Source of the DNA: Reichenbachiella sp. 5M10
GTDB taxonomy: Bacteria; Bacteroidota; Bacteroidia; Cytophagales; Cyclobacteriaceae
DNA length: 64,000 nucleotides
Assembly (NCBI RefSeq): GCF_002742335.1
Contig: NZ_MDGR01000007.1
Coordinates: 3,414,501-3,478,500, forward strand
Reading direction: 5' to 3'
Shown here in pieces: positions 1 through 10,900 of this stretch (within the stretch, counting starts at the first letter, position 1; each line of letters starts with the position of its first letter). The position numbers were made by a program, and so were the translations under genes. The notes under the pieces were generated by a model. It ran no database searches and was not told where the DNA came from. It saw only the letters and a program-made list of their open reading frames with translations.

Positions 1-694
1 TAAGCACTTGATAGTGCGTGATGGCCTTTCGTCCGAAATCTCCCTCAGGAAAAGGCGCTGTAATCCTACGGTCCTTTAAACTCCGTCCCAGATTCACATC
101 GATGGTTCCTTTGTCCTCTATAGGCTCCCCCCACACGATAGCGTAGTATGTACGCTCGATACTATGGTCGAAAAACTGCTTTGCAAGACTTGTCATGGCC
201 TTTTCATTTTTGGCAATCACAAGCAATCCAGACGTATCCTTATCGATACGATGCACCAACCCTGGGCGACCATCATTATTAGGCATGGTGGGCAAGTTTT
301 GAAAATGCCACGTCAACGCATTCACCAAAGTTCCGGACCAGTTTTGATAAGCAGGGTGTACTACCATACCCGGCTCCTTATTGACCACTAAGATATCCTC
401 ATCTTCATACACGATATTGAGCGGGATATTTTCGGGGACAATCTCCGTGTCGCTTGGTGGCTCTGGGAGCTCTACCGTGAGTACATCTCCAGGACGCACC
501 TTATAGTTGGGCTTTACACTTTCATCGTTTACTTTGATAAATCCGTCTTTGATCCCATCTTGTACTTTGTTTCTTGTGACGTTGGGCAGCTTGTCCATCA
601 AGAATTTATCCACCCGGAGCAACTCTTGTTTTGGATCAGCTACAATCCTATGATGTTCGAACAACTCGCCTTCTTCTATATATGCTTCATCCAT
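1..694 (-). CDS. RluA/RluD-family pseudouridine synthase, 3' end missing
   Basis: The frame opens with ATG at 694 and stays open to the left edge, giving 231 residues of a protein that continues outside the window. An S4-like RNA-binding stretch (about residues 20-80) is followed by the catalytic domain with the family motif HRIDKDTSGLL, whose Asp is the nucleophile that converts uridine to pseudouridine in 23S rRNA. The segment around VVNKEPGMVVHPA is also typical of RluD/RluA. A CAAANNTA match at 701-708 could be a -7 box reading left, which would put the transcript start almost on the ATG, but no -33 partner is visible. RluD specificity versus another RluA member cannot be settled from a fragment. 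Confidence 0.93.
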   Translation of the reverse strand, partial: MDEAYIEEGELFEHHRIVADPKQELLRVDKFLMDKLPNVTRNKVQDGIKDGFIKVNDESVKPNYKVRPGDVLTVELPEPPSDTEIVPENIPLNIVYEDEDILVVNKEPGMVVHPAYQNWSGTLVNALTWHFQNLPTMPNNDGRPGLVHRIDKDTSGLLVIAKNEKAMTSLAKQFFDHSIERTYYAIVWGEPIEDKGTIDVNLGRSLKDRRITAPFPEGDFGRKAITHYQVL

Positions 695-778
695 GTTTGG
701 CAAATTTAGTCTTTCGCTAGCTTATATCGAATAGGATTATCCATGGAACTTGCTCTAAAATAACTGGATAGTCAACTG

Positions 779-809
779 TTGATACATACAATTCATCGAA
801 TTAGTTTTG
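779..809 (+). promoter_or_regulatory. Bacteroidota-type promoter of the LPP20/caspase locus
   Basis: TTG at 779-781 and TAGTTTTG at 802-809 match the Bacteroidota -33 and -7 elements (TTG, 19-21 nt, TAnnTTTG) with a 20-nt spacer. The predicted transcript would start near 815 and leave a leader of about 55 nt before the ATG at 871. Confidence 0.5.
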
Positions 810-870
810 TAATCAAATTGGCAGCTCATATCTTGGAATCAATTAAATAATCTAATTAAAATTATCAATC

Positions 871-1527
871 ATGAAAACTAGAAACTTATACGCACTGAGC
901 GTTGTGTTCGCCCTTTTTATTGCGTTTTCTGCACAAGCGCAGCAGGACAAAAAAGAAATCAAAGCACTGAGAAAAGAGCTGAATGACAAGGCTATAAAAG
1001 ATGCTAGAAAAGAAGCCAAAAGTATAGAAAAAGCCGATTGGTTTACCCAACCAGGTACTATGCCCCTCGAGAAACAAATCGAAAGAGCATGGATGAAAGA
1101 GGTAGAAGTAGACGATGATGGTTACCCAAAATACTTCGTAGGTACGGGTAGTTCACTTGCAGGCACCCAATCTGCTGCAAAACTTCAAGCCTCAACTATC
1201 GCCAAGCAAGATCTCGCAGGCCGTATCAGCTCAAGCATCGCCTCTATCATAGAGACCAATATCTCTACCGAGCAATTGACTGCTGAAGATGCTGCCACGA
1301 TTCAGCAAACCGTATCTGCATCGACAGAGGTGATTTCTCAAAAATTGGCTCGTGTGATTCCTTTGACAGAATTGTATAGAAAAAATGGCAAAAACTACGA
1401 GTGCCAAATCCGAATCGCTTACAGTCAGGAGCTGGCTCAAGAAGCGGCCAAAGAAGTGATCAAGCAGGAGCTAGAAGACAAAACCAACGTGACTAGAGAA
1501 AAATTAGACAAATTGATGAATTTCTAG
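871..1527 (+). CDS. secreted LPP20-like protein
   Basis: A 218-residue protein with a clear signal peptide ending in SAQAQ (residues 1-24), so it is exported to the periplasm or surface. The mature part begins with a Lys/Glu-rich helix and continues with a pattern typical of LPP20-like proteins: a conserved Tyr/Phe-x-Gly-x-Gly-Ser turn (FVGTGSS, about residue 90), then long amphipathic helices and a short strand (NYECQIRIAYS). There is no lipobox Cys, so it is probably not a lipoprotein. It is the first gene of a rightward run with the LPP20/DUF4384 protein, the WD40-caspase and the TerB-like gene. The molecular role is unknown. Confidence 0.7.
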   Translation: MKTRNLYALSVVFALFIAFSAQAQQDKKEIKALRKELNDKAIKDARKEAKSIEKADWFTQPGTMPLEKQIERAWMKEVEVDDDGYPKYFVGTGSSLAGTQSAAKLQASTIAKQDLAGRISSSIASIIETNISTEQLTAEDAATIQQTVSASTEVISQKLARVIPLTELYRKNGKNYECQIRIAYSQELAQEAAKEVIKQELEDKTNVTREKLDKLMNF

Positions 1528-1597
1528 TAGCTAAGATTATTTAAGTGGGTTGGGGAGAATTACCTTCTTTCCAACCCTTTACTACCCCAGCACTACA

Positions 1598-3124
1598 ATG
1601 AATAAAAAATCGATACTTTCCCTTCTATTTGCTCTTTCGTGCCTTACCGCATGGTGTCAAACCCCAGCATGGGTCAGCTATGCTGACCGAACCATCAACT
1701 ATCCAGAGTCAGAATATTTGATGGGGTTCATGTCGGAGCACAACCTCAACGACGAACCCGAAGAAGAACTCATCGCTCGACTCAGGGGATATAGCAAAGA
1801 CCAAGTCGTCGAGAGTATCCTCATTGACATCAACAGCATCAGTACCCTCAACATCCACAACGTCAATGCAGACACTCATGAAGAGTACAAACGGGCCAGT
1901 AGCACCGTCAGCAACGCATCAATCGCCGGACTCAAGACCGAAAGCTACTACGACAAACGTAAGAAAATAGGGTATGCATTTTCCTACGCACGAAAGGAAG
2001 ACGTAATCAACTACTACAGCAACCAGATCGCCCAATCCCTAAACAAAGTCAACACCCAATACCTCATGACTAAAAATCAGATCATGACCGGTGATCACGA
2101 GACAGCTTTGAAGTCTCTCTATGCGATGCAAACCTCTCTAAAAAATCTAGATCAGAAATTCACCATGCTGATCACACTCACAGGAGACTATGACCATCCT
2201 GGTGTCAAGAGAGAGGACTACAACAGACACAAAGTCAATATCGACAAAGACCTCAACGCGATCAAAACCACTGATCAACTCAAGATCGACGATGCGGCGT
2301 TCTTCATTGCCTTTGCTCTCGATGCACAACTTGAAAGCAAGGACATGGTGATCAGAGTCAACAACTTCACCTATGAAGACACGCCGATGACGAGTTCGTT
2401 TTCGAGAAGAATGAAAAACAGCATTGAACAAAAACTCATCCAACAGGGCTACAGAGTAGCCAACGACGGAGGAATGACTCAAGACGCTCTGGTGCTCAAT
2501 GGAACGTATTGGGAAAGTACCGATCAGCTGCAGATCACCACGCTCCTTCGAGAACAATCCAACGCCAACGCCATTGCAAGTGCTGATTGCGCTCTCTCAA
2601 AGGACATGCTCGAACTAGACCGGATCCCTTACAAACCCGAGAACTATACAGATGCTCTGGTCAGTATGAAGCAGTTTGCTACAGATGAAATCATAGCAGG
2701 TGGATTGGTAGTAGATATCTTCACCAACAAAGGGCAAGACAACCTTATCTTCACCCAAGGAGAAGAACTAAAGCTATTCGTAAAAGCCAATCAAGAATGT
2801 TACTTACGATTTATCTACCATCTTGCTGACGGGAGCCAAGTTTTGCTACTTGACGACTATTACATCAGCAGAGAGTATGTCAACAAAGCCTATCAGCTCC
2901 CTGATGTGTTTGAGTGTGCCGAACCATTTGGCTTTGAAACCCTCCAACTCAATGCACAAACCACTCCCTTTGCTCCTCTCAATACGAGAGAAGAATACGG
3001 TTACAAATTCATCCTAGATGGGAGTGCAGTCGTCCTGCAAAAAACGCGAGGATTCAAAAGATCTACCGACCAAGAAGTCCTACGCGCTGAAAAAAGAATC
3101 AACATTACTACCATGAGCCGGTGA
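1598..3124 (+). CDS. secreted LPP20-like/DUF4384 protein
   Basis: The ATG at 1598 was chosen over the longer frame from 1550 because it starts directly with a signal peptide (MNKKSILSLLFALSC to about residue 20). The 508-residue protein has an LPP20-like N-terminal part (PAWVSYADR, then YLMGF and long helices), a middle domain (about 220-340) and a DUF4384-like beta domain near the C-terminus (about 365-455; motif GEELKLFVKANQECYLRFIY, then a segment around LLLDDYYISREY). DUF4384 is often fused to or encoded beside caspase-like peptidases, and here the next gene is one, with which it nearly overlaps. A partner or regulator role for the peptidase is inference. Confidence 0.72.
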   Translation: MNKKSILSLLFALSCLTAWCQTPAWVSYADRTINYPESEYLMGFMSEHNLNDEPEEELIARLRGYSKDQVVESILIDINSISTLNIHNVNADTHEEYKRASSTVSNASIAGLKTESYYDKRKKIGYAFSYARKEDVINYYSNQIAQSLNKVNTQYLMTKNQIMTGDHETALKSLYAMQTSLKNLDQKFTMLITLTGDYDHPGVKREDYNRHKVNIDKDLNAIKTTDQLKIDDAAFFIAFALDAQLESKDMVIRVNNFTYEDTPMTSSFSRRMKNSIEQKLIQQGYRVANDGGMTQDALVLNGTYWESTDQLQITTLLREQSNANAIASADCALSKDMLELDRIPYKPENYTDALVSMKQFATDEIIAGGLVVDIFTNKGQDNLIFTQGEELKLFVKANQECYLRFIYHLADGSQVLLLDDYYISREYVNKAYQLPDVFECAEPFGFETLQLNAQTTPFAPLNTREEYGYKFILDGSAVVLQKTRGFKRSTDQEVLRAEKRINITTMSR

Positions 3125-3144
3125 GGCTCCTTCACCCTTTCGCT

Positions 3145-6090
3145 ATGAGAATTATACTAGCATGTTTGCTCCTCGTGATTTCCAGTAATTTGGAAGCCCA
3201 AAAACTGATCATTGATAATCAGGGCCATTCTGGTCTCATCCATGATGTTGCATTCATCGATCAAGGCAAAAAAATACTGTCTGTCTCTGAAGACAAGTCC
3301 GTCCGAGTCTGGGACGTATCCTCTGGGACACTAGCGAAAACCTATCGCTTCGAGACAGAAGAGGGTGTCTATGGCAAAATCTATGCATCCGCTCTCTCTA
3401 AAGACGAGCGGTATTTGTTTCTGGGAGGCTACTTTGATGCTTCGAGTGGTCCCAAAGAAAACATCGGTGAGATACGCATACTCGATCTAGTCAACGAAAA
3501 ACTACTCCCCAGCTTGAAAGGGCACCAAAATGTAATCCTAGACCTAGTCGTGTCAGAAGACGGCAGTAAACTGATTTCAGCTTCTGCTGACCAATCAATC
3601 ATCGTCTGGGATCTCTCTCCTCTCAAGTACAGCAATCAAGCCTCTGTCATCACTTCCATCACTGACATAGCCTCTCACATCAATGCCATTGATTTTGATG
3701 TAGAAACAGGCACCATCGCAGCAGGTGATCAAGACGGCTATGTCCGCACTTGGTCTCTCAATGGTGGCAACCCTAGCCAGTTCAAAGTACATAGTGAGGC
3801 TGTCAGAGATGTGAAATTCAGTCCACATACACTATACTCTGCAGGAGAAGACGGACGAATCATCAAATGGACCAAAAACGGTAAATACATGGGAGACCTA
3901 GCCGAACTGCCTGGAGCGGTCAACGTACTGGAAGTATCCCAGGACGGAAACTATCTCACCGCCATGGGCCGTGTCGGGATCGTATACAGTCTCGCCAGTG
4001 AGATGCCTGTATCACACTTTGACTACCATACCAATGCCGTCAGCGCCATCACGAGCGCCCCCTTCAGTACTTTCGGTCAAGTCGAAGGGCAATACATGGC
4101 TTCCGCAGGTGGTGATGACAAAAACATTCTCCTTTGGGAAATCAAATCGGCTAAACTCGAACGCAACTTTGTCGGAAAAGGAAAAAGTGTCTTCGGGATA
4201 GGAATCAACGAAGACAATCAAGAGCTAGCCTTCAGTCAAACCAATTTGACTGGAGTTTTGGACGATGTTGTTTTGGAAAAAGCCTTTGATTTGAATGATT
4301 TCGTCTTCAAACAAACGTTAGAAAATCCAGCGAACTATCACAGAGCAACTACGCAAAGTGGCGACCAAGTGATCACCAAAGAATCTTCAAATTCAATAGC
4401 TTATGGTGCTCGGATGATCCATACAGACGAGAGACGAGACGGAACCGTGCGGTCCTTCACGTTCATGCAAGAGGGACAATCACTAGCCATCGGCTCTTCC
4501 TATACGCTCCTCAAGTACAGTACAGTTGGAGAAGAACTTCTCGGTTCGTTCAAAGGACATGAAGGAGAGGTATGGGCACTGGCAGACTATGCATCCGAAA
4601 ATCTCCTTCTCTCTGCGAGCAATGACCAAACCATCAAAATTTGGAACAATACCACTGGAGAAAATCTCGCCAGTCTCTTCGTCTCTTCTGACAATGAATG
4701 GGTCATATGGACCCCTCAAGGTTTCTATGAAGCATCTGCAGGTGGAGAAAAATACATCGGTTGGCACATCAACAAAGGCCGCAACAATCTCGCGGAATTT
4801 CATGATGTATCGGCATTCAGAAACTTTTTCCACAAACCAGAAGTCATCCATGAAATTTTAAAACTAAAATCCTTTGAAAAAGTATCTGAGGTACTTGACT
4901 TGGATCCCAAAGAAGAGAAAATAACTCCACCGACAATTGACTGGATCACAGAGCCCAACACCCTCATCGAAGGCCGAGCTACAACTGTTCGTTTTAGCAT
5001 TAGTTCACAAACACCTGTCACCCAACTCAAGCTCATGGCCAATGGAAGGCCCCTAATCTCACGCTCCGAACTTTCAATATCAGGCAACGGGCACGTCGAG
5101 CAAATCGATTGGGAAGTAGAAATCCCAGAAGGAAGCAGCGAAACCATCGTTTTCAGCGTCTTCGCTCAAGATCAACACTCCAAGATACTCTCTACAGAAC
5201 GTAGCATCACCTTTGTTCAAAATGCACCACTCAACGCAACACCATCTAGTGGAAACAGTTCGGCTACCCCTCCCATACAAACTGTACTAGAAAACACCAC
5301 CGAAAGAAGCCGAGTCACACTCGATCCAGTAGAAGTAGAAATCAAAAAAAGCAACCTCTACATGGTGTCTATCGGAGTCTCTGAATTCTCCGACCCGACC
5401 TACAATTTGAAATTTGCTGACGATGATGCCAATGCCATTGACGAATTGTTCAAAAATCAGAAAGGTAAAATGTTTAACAGTGTCACGAGCCTCAAACTCA
5501 CCAATCAAGACGCTACCCGGGCAAAAATTCTGAAGACTTTTCAGCGTCTCGAACAATACACCACCGTCGATGATTTTGTGATTATATTCATCGCTTCACA
5601 TGGCATCAACGAAGACAACAACTTCTACATACTTCCTCATGATGGCGATGCGAACAATCCACGTATATCTTGTATCGATTGGAGGGATTTTTCGGACTTG
5701 GTTGGCAACATGTCAGCCAAAGTAGTATTATTCATCGACACTTGCCATAGTGGTCAACTGGGCAACAACATCGGACAGAAACGCTTAAGCAACACAGAAG
5801 CTGTTCGTGAACTCTCCGGCAAAGAATATGGTGTCGTTATCATGGCGGCTGCTACAGGCTATGAATACTCTCTCGAACACGACGATTGGGGGCATGGGGC
5901 ATTCACTCTGTCTATCCTAGAAGGGCTACAAGATGGCAAAGCAGACATCAAACCAGACGGCACTATCCATTTACGAGAATTGGACTACTACCTCTCCGAA
6001 CGCGTGCAAGAACTCACCGGAGGTCGGCAGCACCCTACGACCCAAAAACCAAGTTCAATCAGCAAATTGTCCTTGGCTAAAGTGAAATAA
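3145..6090 (+). CDS. secreted WD40-repeat caspase-like peptidase (C14)
   Basis: A GTG at 3121 overlaps the previous stop, but ATG 3145 starts exactly at a signal peptide (MRIILACLLLVISS, cleavage after EAQ) and is preferred. The 981-residue protein carries a WD40 beta-propeller (about residues 25-560; repeats ending in VRVWD, IIVWD, ILLWE, IKIWN), a beta-sandwich-like linker (about 600-700) and a caspase/C14 domain (about 735-975). The catalytic pair is visible: His819 in ASHGI and Cys867 in DTCHSG. Caspase-like enzymes cleave after basic or acidic residues; the substrate here is unknown. The signal peptide places it outside the cytoplasm, unlike most immune caspases. WD40 plus caspase suggests activation through protein binding to the propeller (inference). 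Confidence 0.88.
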   Translation: MRIILACLLLVISSNLEAQKLIIDNQGHSGLIHDVAFIDQGKKILSVSEDKSVRVWDVSSGTLAKTYRFETEEGVYGKIYASALSKDERYLFLGGYFDASSGPKENIGEIRILDLVNEKLLPSLKGHQNVILDLVVSEDGSKLISASADQSIIVWDLSPLKYSNQASVITSITDIASHINAIDFDVETGTIAAGDQDGYVRTWSLNGGNPSQFKVHSEAVRDVKFSPHTLYSAGEDGRIIKWTKNGKYMGDLAELPGAVNVLEVSQDGNYLTAMGRVGIVYSLASEMPVSHFDYHTNAVSAITSAPFSTFGQVEGQYMASAGGDDKNILLWEIKSAKLERNFVGKGKSVFGIGINEDNQELAFSQTNLTGVLDDVVLEKAFDLNDFVFKQTLENPANYHRATTQSGDQVITKESSNSIAYGARMIHTDERRDGTVRSFTFMQEGQSLAIGSSYTLLKYSTVGEELLGSFKGHEGEVWALADYASENLLLSASNDQTIKIWNNTTGENLASLFVSSDNEWVIWTPQGFYEASAGGEKYIGWHINKGRNNLAEFHDVSAFRNFFHKPEVIHEILKLKSFEKVSEVLDLDPKEEKITPPTIDWITEPNTLIEGRATTVRFSISSQTPVTQLKLMANGRPLISRSELSISGNGHVEQIDWEVEIPEGSSETIVFSVFAQDQHSKILSTERSITFVQNAPLNATPSSGNSSATPPIQTVLENTTERSRVTLDPVEVEIKKSNLYMVSIGVSEFSDPTYNLKFADDDANAIDELFKNQKGKMFNSVTSLKLTNQDATRAKILKTFQRLEQYTTVDDFVIIFIASHGINEDNNFYILPHDGDANNPRISCIDWRDFSDLVGNMSAKVVLFIDTCHSGQLGNNIGQKRLSNTEAVRELSGKEYGVVIMAAATGYEYSLEHDDWGHGAFTLSILEGLQDGKADIKPDGTIHLRELDYYLSERVQELTGGRQHPTTQKPSSISKLSLAKVK

Positions 6091-6134
6091 TCTCAATTAT
6101 TCACTAAATTCAGTTCATTCCAAATCATCATATT

Positions 6135-6668
6135 ATGACCGATCAAAAACAACCTACCGAATACCAGCGGTTATTACTTCATACCGTATTTGCATTCATG
6201 ATATGTGATACACATATCGCTGAAGACGAAGTAGCTCTAATCAAAGAGAAAGCCAATAAGAAGAAATTGTTTGGGGACCTAGACATAGAGATCGAATTAG
6301 CCAAACTCATAGAACATGTCAACCGAAGAGGGATCGAATTTTTCGACGACTACTTCAAGAAAGTCAAACGCGTACAAATGTCCGATGAAGATGAGCTCAA
6401 TCTACTTCAATCTGCCATTCGGACCATACAAGCGGATGACAAAATCACCCAAGAAGAAGTCAACTTCCTCAAGATACTTCGTGTGCTCCTCAACGTGTCC
6501 AACGAGAAAATCATCGCTCGCTTCCCGCAAGTAGGGCCTGATTTCGTAGACAAAGACCGTTTCACCGACATCTATTTCGAGGAACTCTACGCCAACTATA
6601 TCAAGGTCAAAGAAATGCCCATGTTTGACGTGAGTGATGTCACAGATATCACCAATGAAATCAACTAA
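6135..6668 (+). CDS. TerB-like helical protein
   Basis: A 177-residue all-helical cytoplasmic protein without signal peptide. The N-terminal helix pair (HTVFAFMICDTHIAEDEVALI) and the repeated acidic turn later (TIQADDKITQEEVNFL) resemble the TerB/DjlA N-terminal fold, where two helical hairpins place acidic residues around a possible metal site. The C-terminus (KEMPMFDVSDVTDIT) is nearly identical to that of the paralogue at 16802. It follows the WD40-caspase gene at 44 bp and ends just before a strong terminator, so it is probably the last gene of that transcript. TerB proteins are linked to stress and membrane-associated complexes; the role here is unknown. Confidence 0.6.
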   Translation: MTDQKQPTEYQRLLLHTVFAFMICDTHIAEDEVALIKEKANKKKLFGDLDIEIELAKLIEHVNRRGIEFFDDYFKKVKRVQMSDEDELNLLQSAIRTIQADDKITQEEVNFLKILRVLLNVSNEKIIARFPQVGPDFVDKDRFTDIYFEELYANYIKVKEMPMFDVSDVTDITNEIN

Positions 6669-6713
6669 AAAGTCTCCTCTTCGGAACTGTGTATGATACA
6701 ACCCCAAAACAAA

Positions 6714-6762
6714 CGGCAAACAAAAAGGGCTTTTCACAATGAAAAGCCCTTTTTGTTTGCCG
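6714..6762. terminator. bidirectional intrinsic terminator
   Basis: A perfect 22-bp inverted repeat (arms 6714-6735 and 6741-6762, 5-nt loop) with A-rich and T-rich parts on each side of the GC core AGGGC/GCCCT. It sits between the converging TerB-like gene and the caspase gene at 6776 and can end transcription from both. Confidence 0.9.
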
Positions 6763-6775
6763 CAAAGACCGTGAA

Positions 6776-7918
6776 TCAATACGTCTCAATCACACGTCTC
6801 TGAAAGATGAAATCTCCACCCTCATCCCCTGTATTTCTTATTTCACCAAACTGCGGCGTATTAGGACTGTTATTCAAGACTGCAGGCTTAATTCGGTAAA
6901 ACAACTGTTCAGAAGCCACGTACTTCTCATCGTTGGTTTCCAAGTTCTTAAGCAAGTATTTCATAAACACGCTTTTGTCTGGGACTTCTGTCAAGGTCCC
7001 GCTCGTCATCGCTTTTCTGCTTGGTATCTCATAGAGCTTATTGATCCCCATACTTGCATCTTTGAAAGCCTTTCTAGTCTTGAATATCGAACCTCCAAAA
7101 CAAGCATCGGTAATCAATAGTGTATGCTTTGAATTGATCTCACGAATGTACTCAGTCACCGCACTGTTCCTCATCCAGTCTCTCTTTTTTCCATCTTCTG
7201 CATCTCGTGGCAACCAATAGCCATTCTGCGCTTCTTCATCCCAGTGTCCATGCCCAGCATAGAAGATTAGCAAATTATCCTCAGTAGTCACCTTAGCGCT
7301 GAGCGCATCCATATTGTCATAGATTTGATCACGAGTAGGGTTCTCTAGTAGGGTTACATTTTCCTTTTCAAAGGTATATTGCTCTGTCAGCATCTTGTAC
7401 AAGGCCGTCGCATCTTGCACAGGATTGTCCAAATCTGTAATATCAGGATCATCGTAATCCTGTATACCGATGATCAATGCATAATACAATCCTCCTTCTT
7501 GGGTAGGCACTGGTGGCAACTCTCTTTCCAACTGATAAGTTCTCGAAAATACATTTCCTTTCATGTCCACTGCTTCGAACGTCAAGGTGTTTTCTCCCAC
7601 TGCCAAAGGCAAGTTATACTCGAACCTCCCTGTCCCCTTGGACGGAGTTATCGGGTTGTTATTCAACCAAAGGGACTTCACTCCATCATCATCTGAAATG
7701 ACCCCCTCTACCGCAACATACTCAACCATGACTTTCTGAACAAACCCACGAGTCTTATCATAATCTGACAGATACTCTGGGCTGATTAGATCCATATACG
7801 TCGGTGAATTGGTAACATAATTCACCGAGATTTTCGAACTTTTGGTAGATACAGTCTGACTGTATCCCGCCGATACGGCTAGCAAAGTAAGAGCCAATGC
7901 AAAAAATAACTTTTTCAT
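6776..7918 (-). CDS. secreted caspase-family peptidase
   Basis: A 380-residue protein with a signal peptide (MKKLFFALALTLLAVSAGYSQ). Residues about 30-135 form an Ig-like or bacterial beta-sandwich pre-domain (motif GENTLTFEAVDMKGN). Residues about 144-375 are a C14 caspase domain with His223 in YAGHGHW and Cys273 in TDACFGG, so the catalytic dyad is intact. Its start lies 11 bp after the stop of the giant T9SS protein at 7930, so both probably share a transcript with the gene at 14621. It differs from the WD40-caspase across the terminator in lacking the propeller. Processing of the neighbouring surface protein is a reasonable but untested idea. Confidence 0.88.
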   Translation of the reverse strand: MKKLFFALALTLLAVSAGYSQTVSTKSSKISVNYVTNSPTYMDLISPEYLSDYDKTRGFVQKVMVEYVAVEGVISDDDGVKSLWLNNNPITPSKGTGRFEYNLPLAVGENTLTFEAVDMKGNVFSRTYQLERELPPVPTQEGGLYYALIIGIQDYDDPDITDLDNPVQDATALYKMLTEQYTFEKENVTLLENPTRDQIYDNMDALSAKVTTEDNLLIFYAGHGHWDEEAQNGYWLPRDAEDGKKRDWMRNSAVTEYIREINSKHTLLITDACFGGSIFKTRKAFKDASMGINKLYEIPSRKAMTSGTLTEVPDKSVFMKYLLKNLETNDEKYVASEQLFYRIKPAVLNNSPNTPQFGEIRNTGDEGGDFIFQRRVIETY

Positions 7919-7929
7919 CCTTTTGTCAT

Positions 7930-10900
7930 TTATCTTAAATAGACAACCCTCTTGTTGAAGGTTGTACTGTTTTGTTCATTATCGATGGTCACTCGGACCA
8001 AATATGTACCTGCCCGTAGCTCTGACCCAACAGTCTCGTTGGCATTCAGAACAAACTCATGATACCCATTCTCTACCTGTACATATTTCGTTGCATATAT
8101 CTCCATTCCTGACAAATCATACATTGAAATTTGCACCGTCGAAGACACTCCTTTTGTCGCTACTGGCAAGATCAACGCACCATTGAATGGATTTGGGTAT
8201 GGATTGATCAATCTATCCACGTTGGCATTTACCTGTTCTTGCAGTGTACTACGCAAACCATAGTACAATTCAAATTTGCTACTCTCTCCTTTGGCTTGAA
8301 AAGTATAGCTCTCAGCGGTCTCCAAGTCAATGACTTTTTGATTCTCTACATCCAATAGGATCAAACCATAATCACTCCCTTTCAACACCTCATTGTCCCA
8401 GGACAAGGTAATAGCTGAGGTCAAAGTAGAATTGACATCAAACGTCCACTTGTGTTGAACGCTATTCGCTACTATATTCTTCGTCAAACCATTTTCAAAT
8501 ACCAGATCCATATAGTCTGACAATATAGGCAGACGATCGGCATCAAAAACATCCCTACCTATTGTAGCCTTCTCGTTCATACCTACTGCCGACACATTGT
8601 AATTCAAAGAACCGCTTTTGATATTCAAACCAAAACTCCACTCATCCGAACCTATGGCACCACGATTGCCCACGGACTTTGATTCTTCGCTCTCTCGTAG
8701 AACAGCAGTAATCGCAGAAGTGGGAATAAAAAGAGTATCCAAACCATGTAGAGTATTGTCATAGAACCCTCCCTCAAATGCATCAAGCACAGTGGCCGTT
8801 CTGAACCCCTGATCGTAGACATACAAATCCTCAGTGATCCCATTGTGAGCCAATACTTCTCCCCAGTCAATTGAGAAGGGGTAGGGATTACCAATTTGAT
8901 TGAAGCCTTCGGTCAGTTTGATTGCAAACGGCTCGTATGCATTCGCTACTGGAGTGGTACCTGATGGAATACTGAAAGTAACTTGCTCTGTATTCAAGAA
9001 CCAATAGCCCTTGCCTGCAACCATAGTACTGGTTTTGGACAGCTCTGTATAACTTGCCCCGTTATAATTGACCATACGCCAAACGTCATCTCCCGAATCA
9101 CTCATCACACCCAGCATCTCACTGATCTTCACTGATTTAAAAGGCACACTTATCATCTTGTAGTCTATAACTGTCGCTCCAGGTGACACAGTGATGGAAT
9201 ACCTATCAGCGGGTACTACCGTAGAGACATGATACAAATCAGAGTACAAATCCAGCACACCATCCGTCGCATAGTAATAGTATGTCAAACCGAATGGTCC
9301 AAAATCACTGGAACCAAACACATAATTAAAATCCCCCTCTTCATCACTTACCAACTGCACAAACTCTTCACTCTCTACACCTTTTCCACTGAGGTAAACA
9401 ATATAAACAGCCAAATCACCCCCATCCGGATCGTAACAGCTGATAGAGACAGGCATCTCAGAAGCAGTCGATGAGTCAAAAACCTCTTCGAAGACTGCGT
9501 CTCCAAATATTGGTGTTTCATTGAGGTTATTGACTGTGATCTCTATGTCGCTATCCAATACGGTACCATTCCCATCGTCATATCTAATAGTGAGCGAATA
9601 GGTCGAACCTGTTTCATAGTCCAATTCGTCATTGGTCACCAAGGCATAACCCTCAATTTTGAAAGCTGTGCTACCTGATAGGATCGAGTATGTGCCTACC
9701 TCTGGCGAAAACACTCCTACCAAGGTTCCCACCTCCACATTTTCGTCCACTTGGGTCTCACTCAATTCAAAATCAACTTCCAATGCCTCTGATTCATAAA
9801 TGGATAAAATCTCTTCCGCCGTAAGCGCTCGATCATACAGTCGTACATCATCCAATGCTCCTTCGAATCCAACCGGTGATGTAGAATCGCCTCCTAATCC
9901 CGCTGCAATAAAGGCCCCTGTCGTGGCAGTCGTTCCAGTGCCAAGGACCATCCCGTTCAGATAGATGGTTATAGTGCTCCCTGACCTCGTCAAGGACAGC
10001 ATACTCCAGCGATCCAAAGGAACAATCTCGGTAGCAGTAAAACTATCTGCAAACGACAGGTATTGTGGGTTGCCATCTACAGACAAATACAAATCCACAT
10101 AATTCCCCTCGGAGAATACCACATAGGAATCGTACCCCGTAGGCTTCATCCATACATTGAAAGTAATGTCATCACTTAGGCCAACTCCACTGACACCGTT
10201 GATGCCTAAGTAATCCTTATCTCCGTCCATTTCGACAGCATTGTTCTCTCCGTAGCGGTCCTGACCTACTACAGGTTGTGCATCACTTTCCGTTGACAGA
10301 ATCAAGTCATAGCCATTTCCAGATTTGTCAGTCAAGCTACCACCTGTCAATGGATAATAGGCGGCCAAGCCTACCTCTTTGACAACTGTCACGGTCCAAC
10401 TTTGATAACTGAATCCATTGGCCGACAAGACATCTAGCACTACAGGTGCCGTAAAATCCACTATAGACACTCCACTCGTCAACTCGGCTCCTGCCAGCTT
10501 CACGGTGGCCCCCTCCGAAACAGTATAAGTCAATACTTGGTTGGTCAAATCTCCAGTTCCTGATATGTAATGTTTAATCGTCTTGTTCTCTTCATCAATA
10601 CGGGCTACCCCGATTTGTTCAGAGACCTGAAACGACAAGAAATCCATCCCCGCATCCAGTGTTTCCCAACCCTCACGGTAAAGCAAATCAACCTCATTGG
10701 CATCTAAGACCTCTCCATATATCCTTACGTCATCGATAGCCCCATACCAGGACTCCGAACCACTCCGATCATATGCTCCGATTGTCAATGGACCAAGTAT
10801 GAATCCACTTACTGCATTTCTATAAACCTCTTGACCGTTCATGTACAAAACAAAGACATCATTGTCGTGCGTAGCGACCAAATGCGTCCACTGCCCAATA

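Noticed and set aside
4483-4851. 122-codon minus-strand frame
   Set aside because: It is antisense to the WD40-caspase gene, without any motif.
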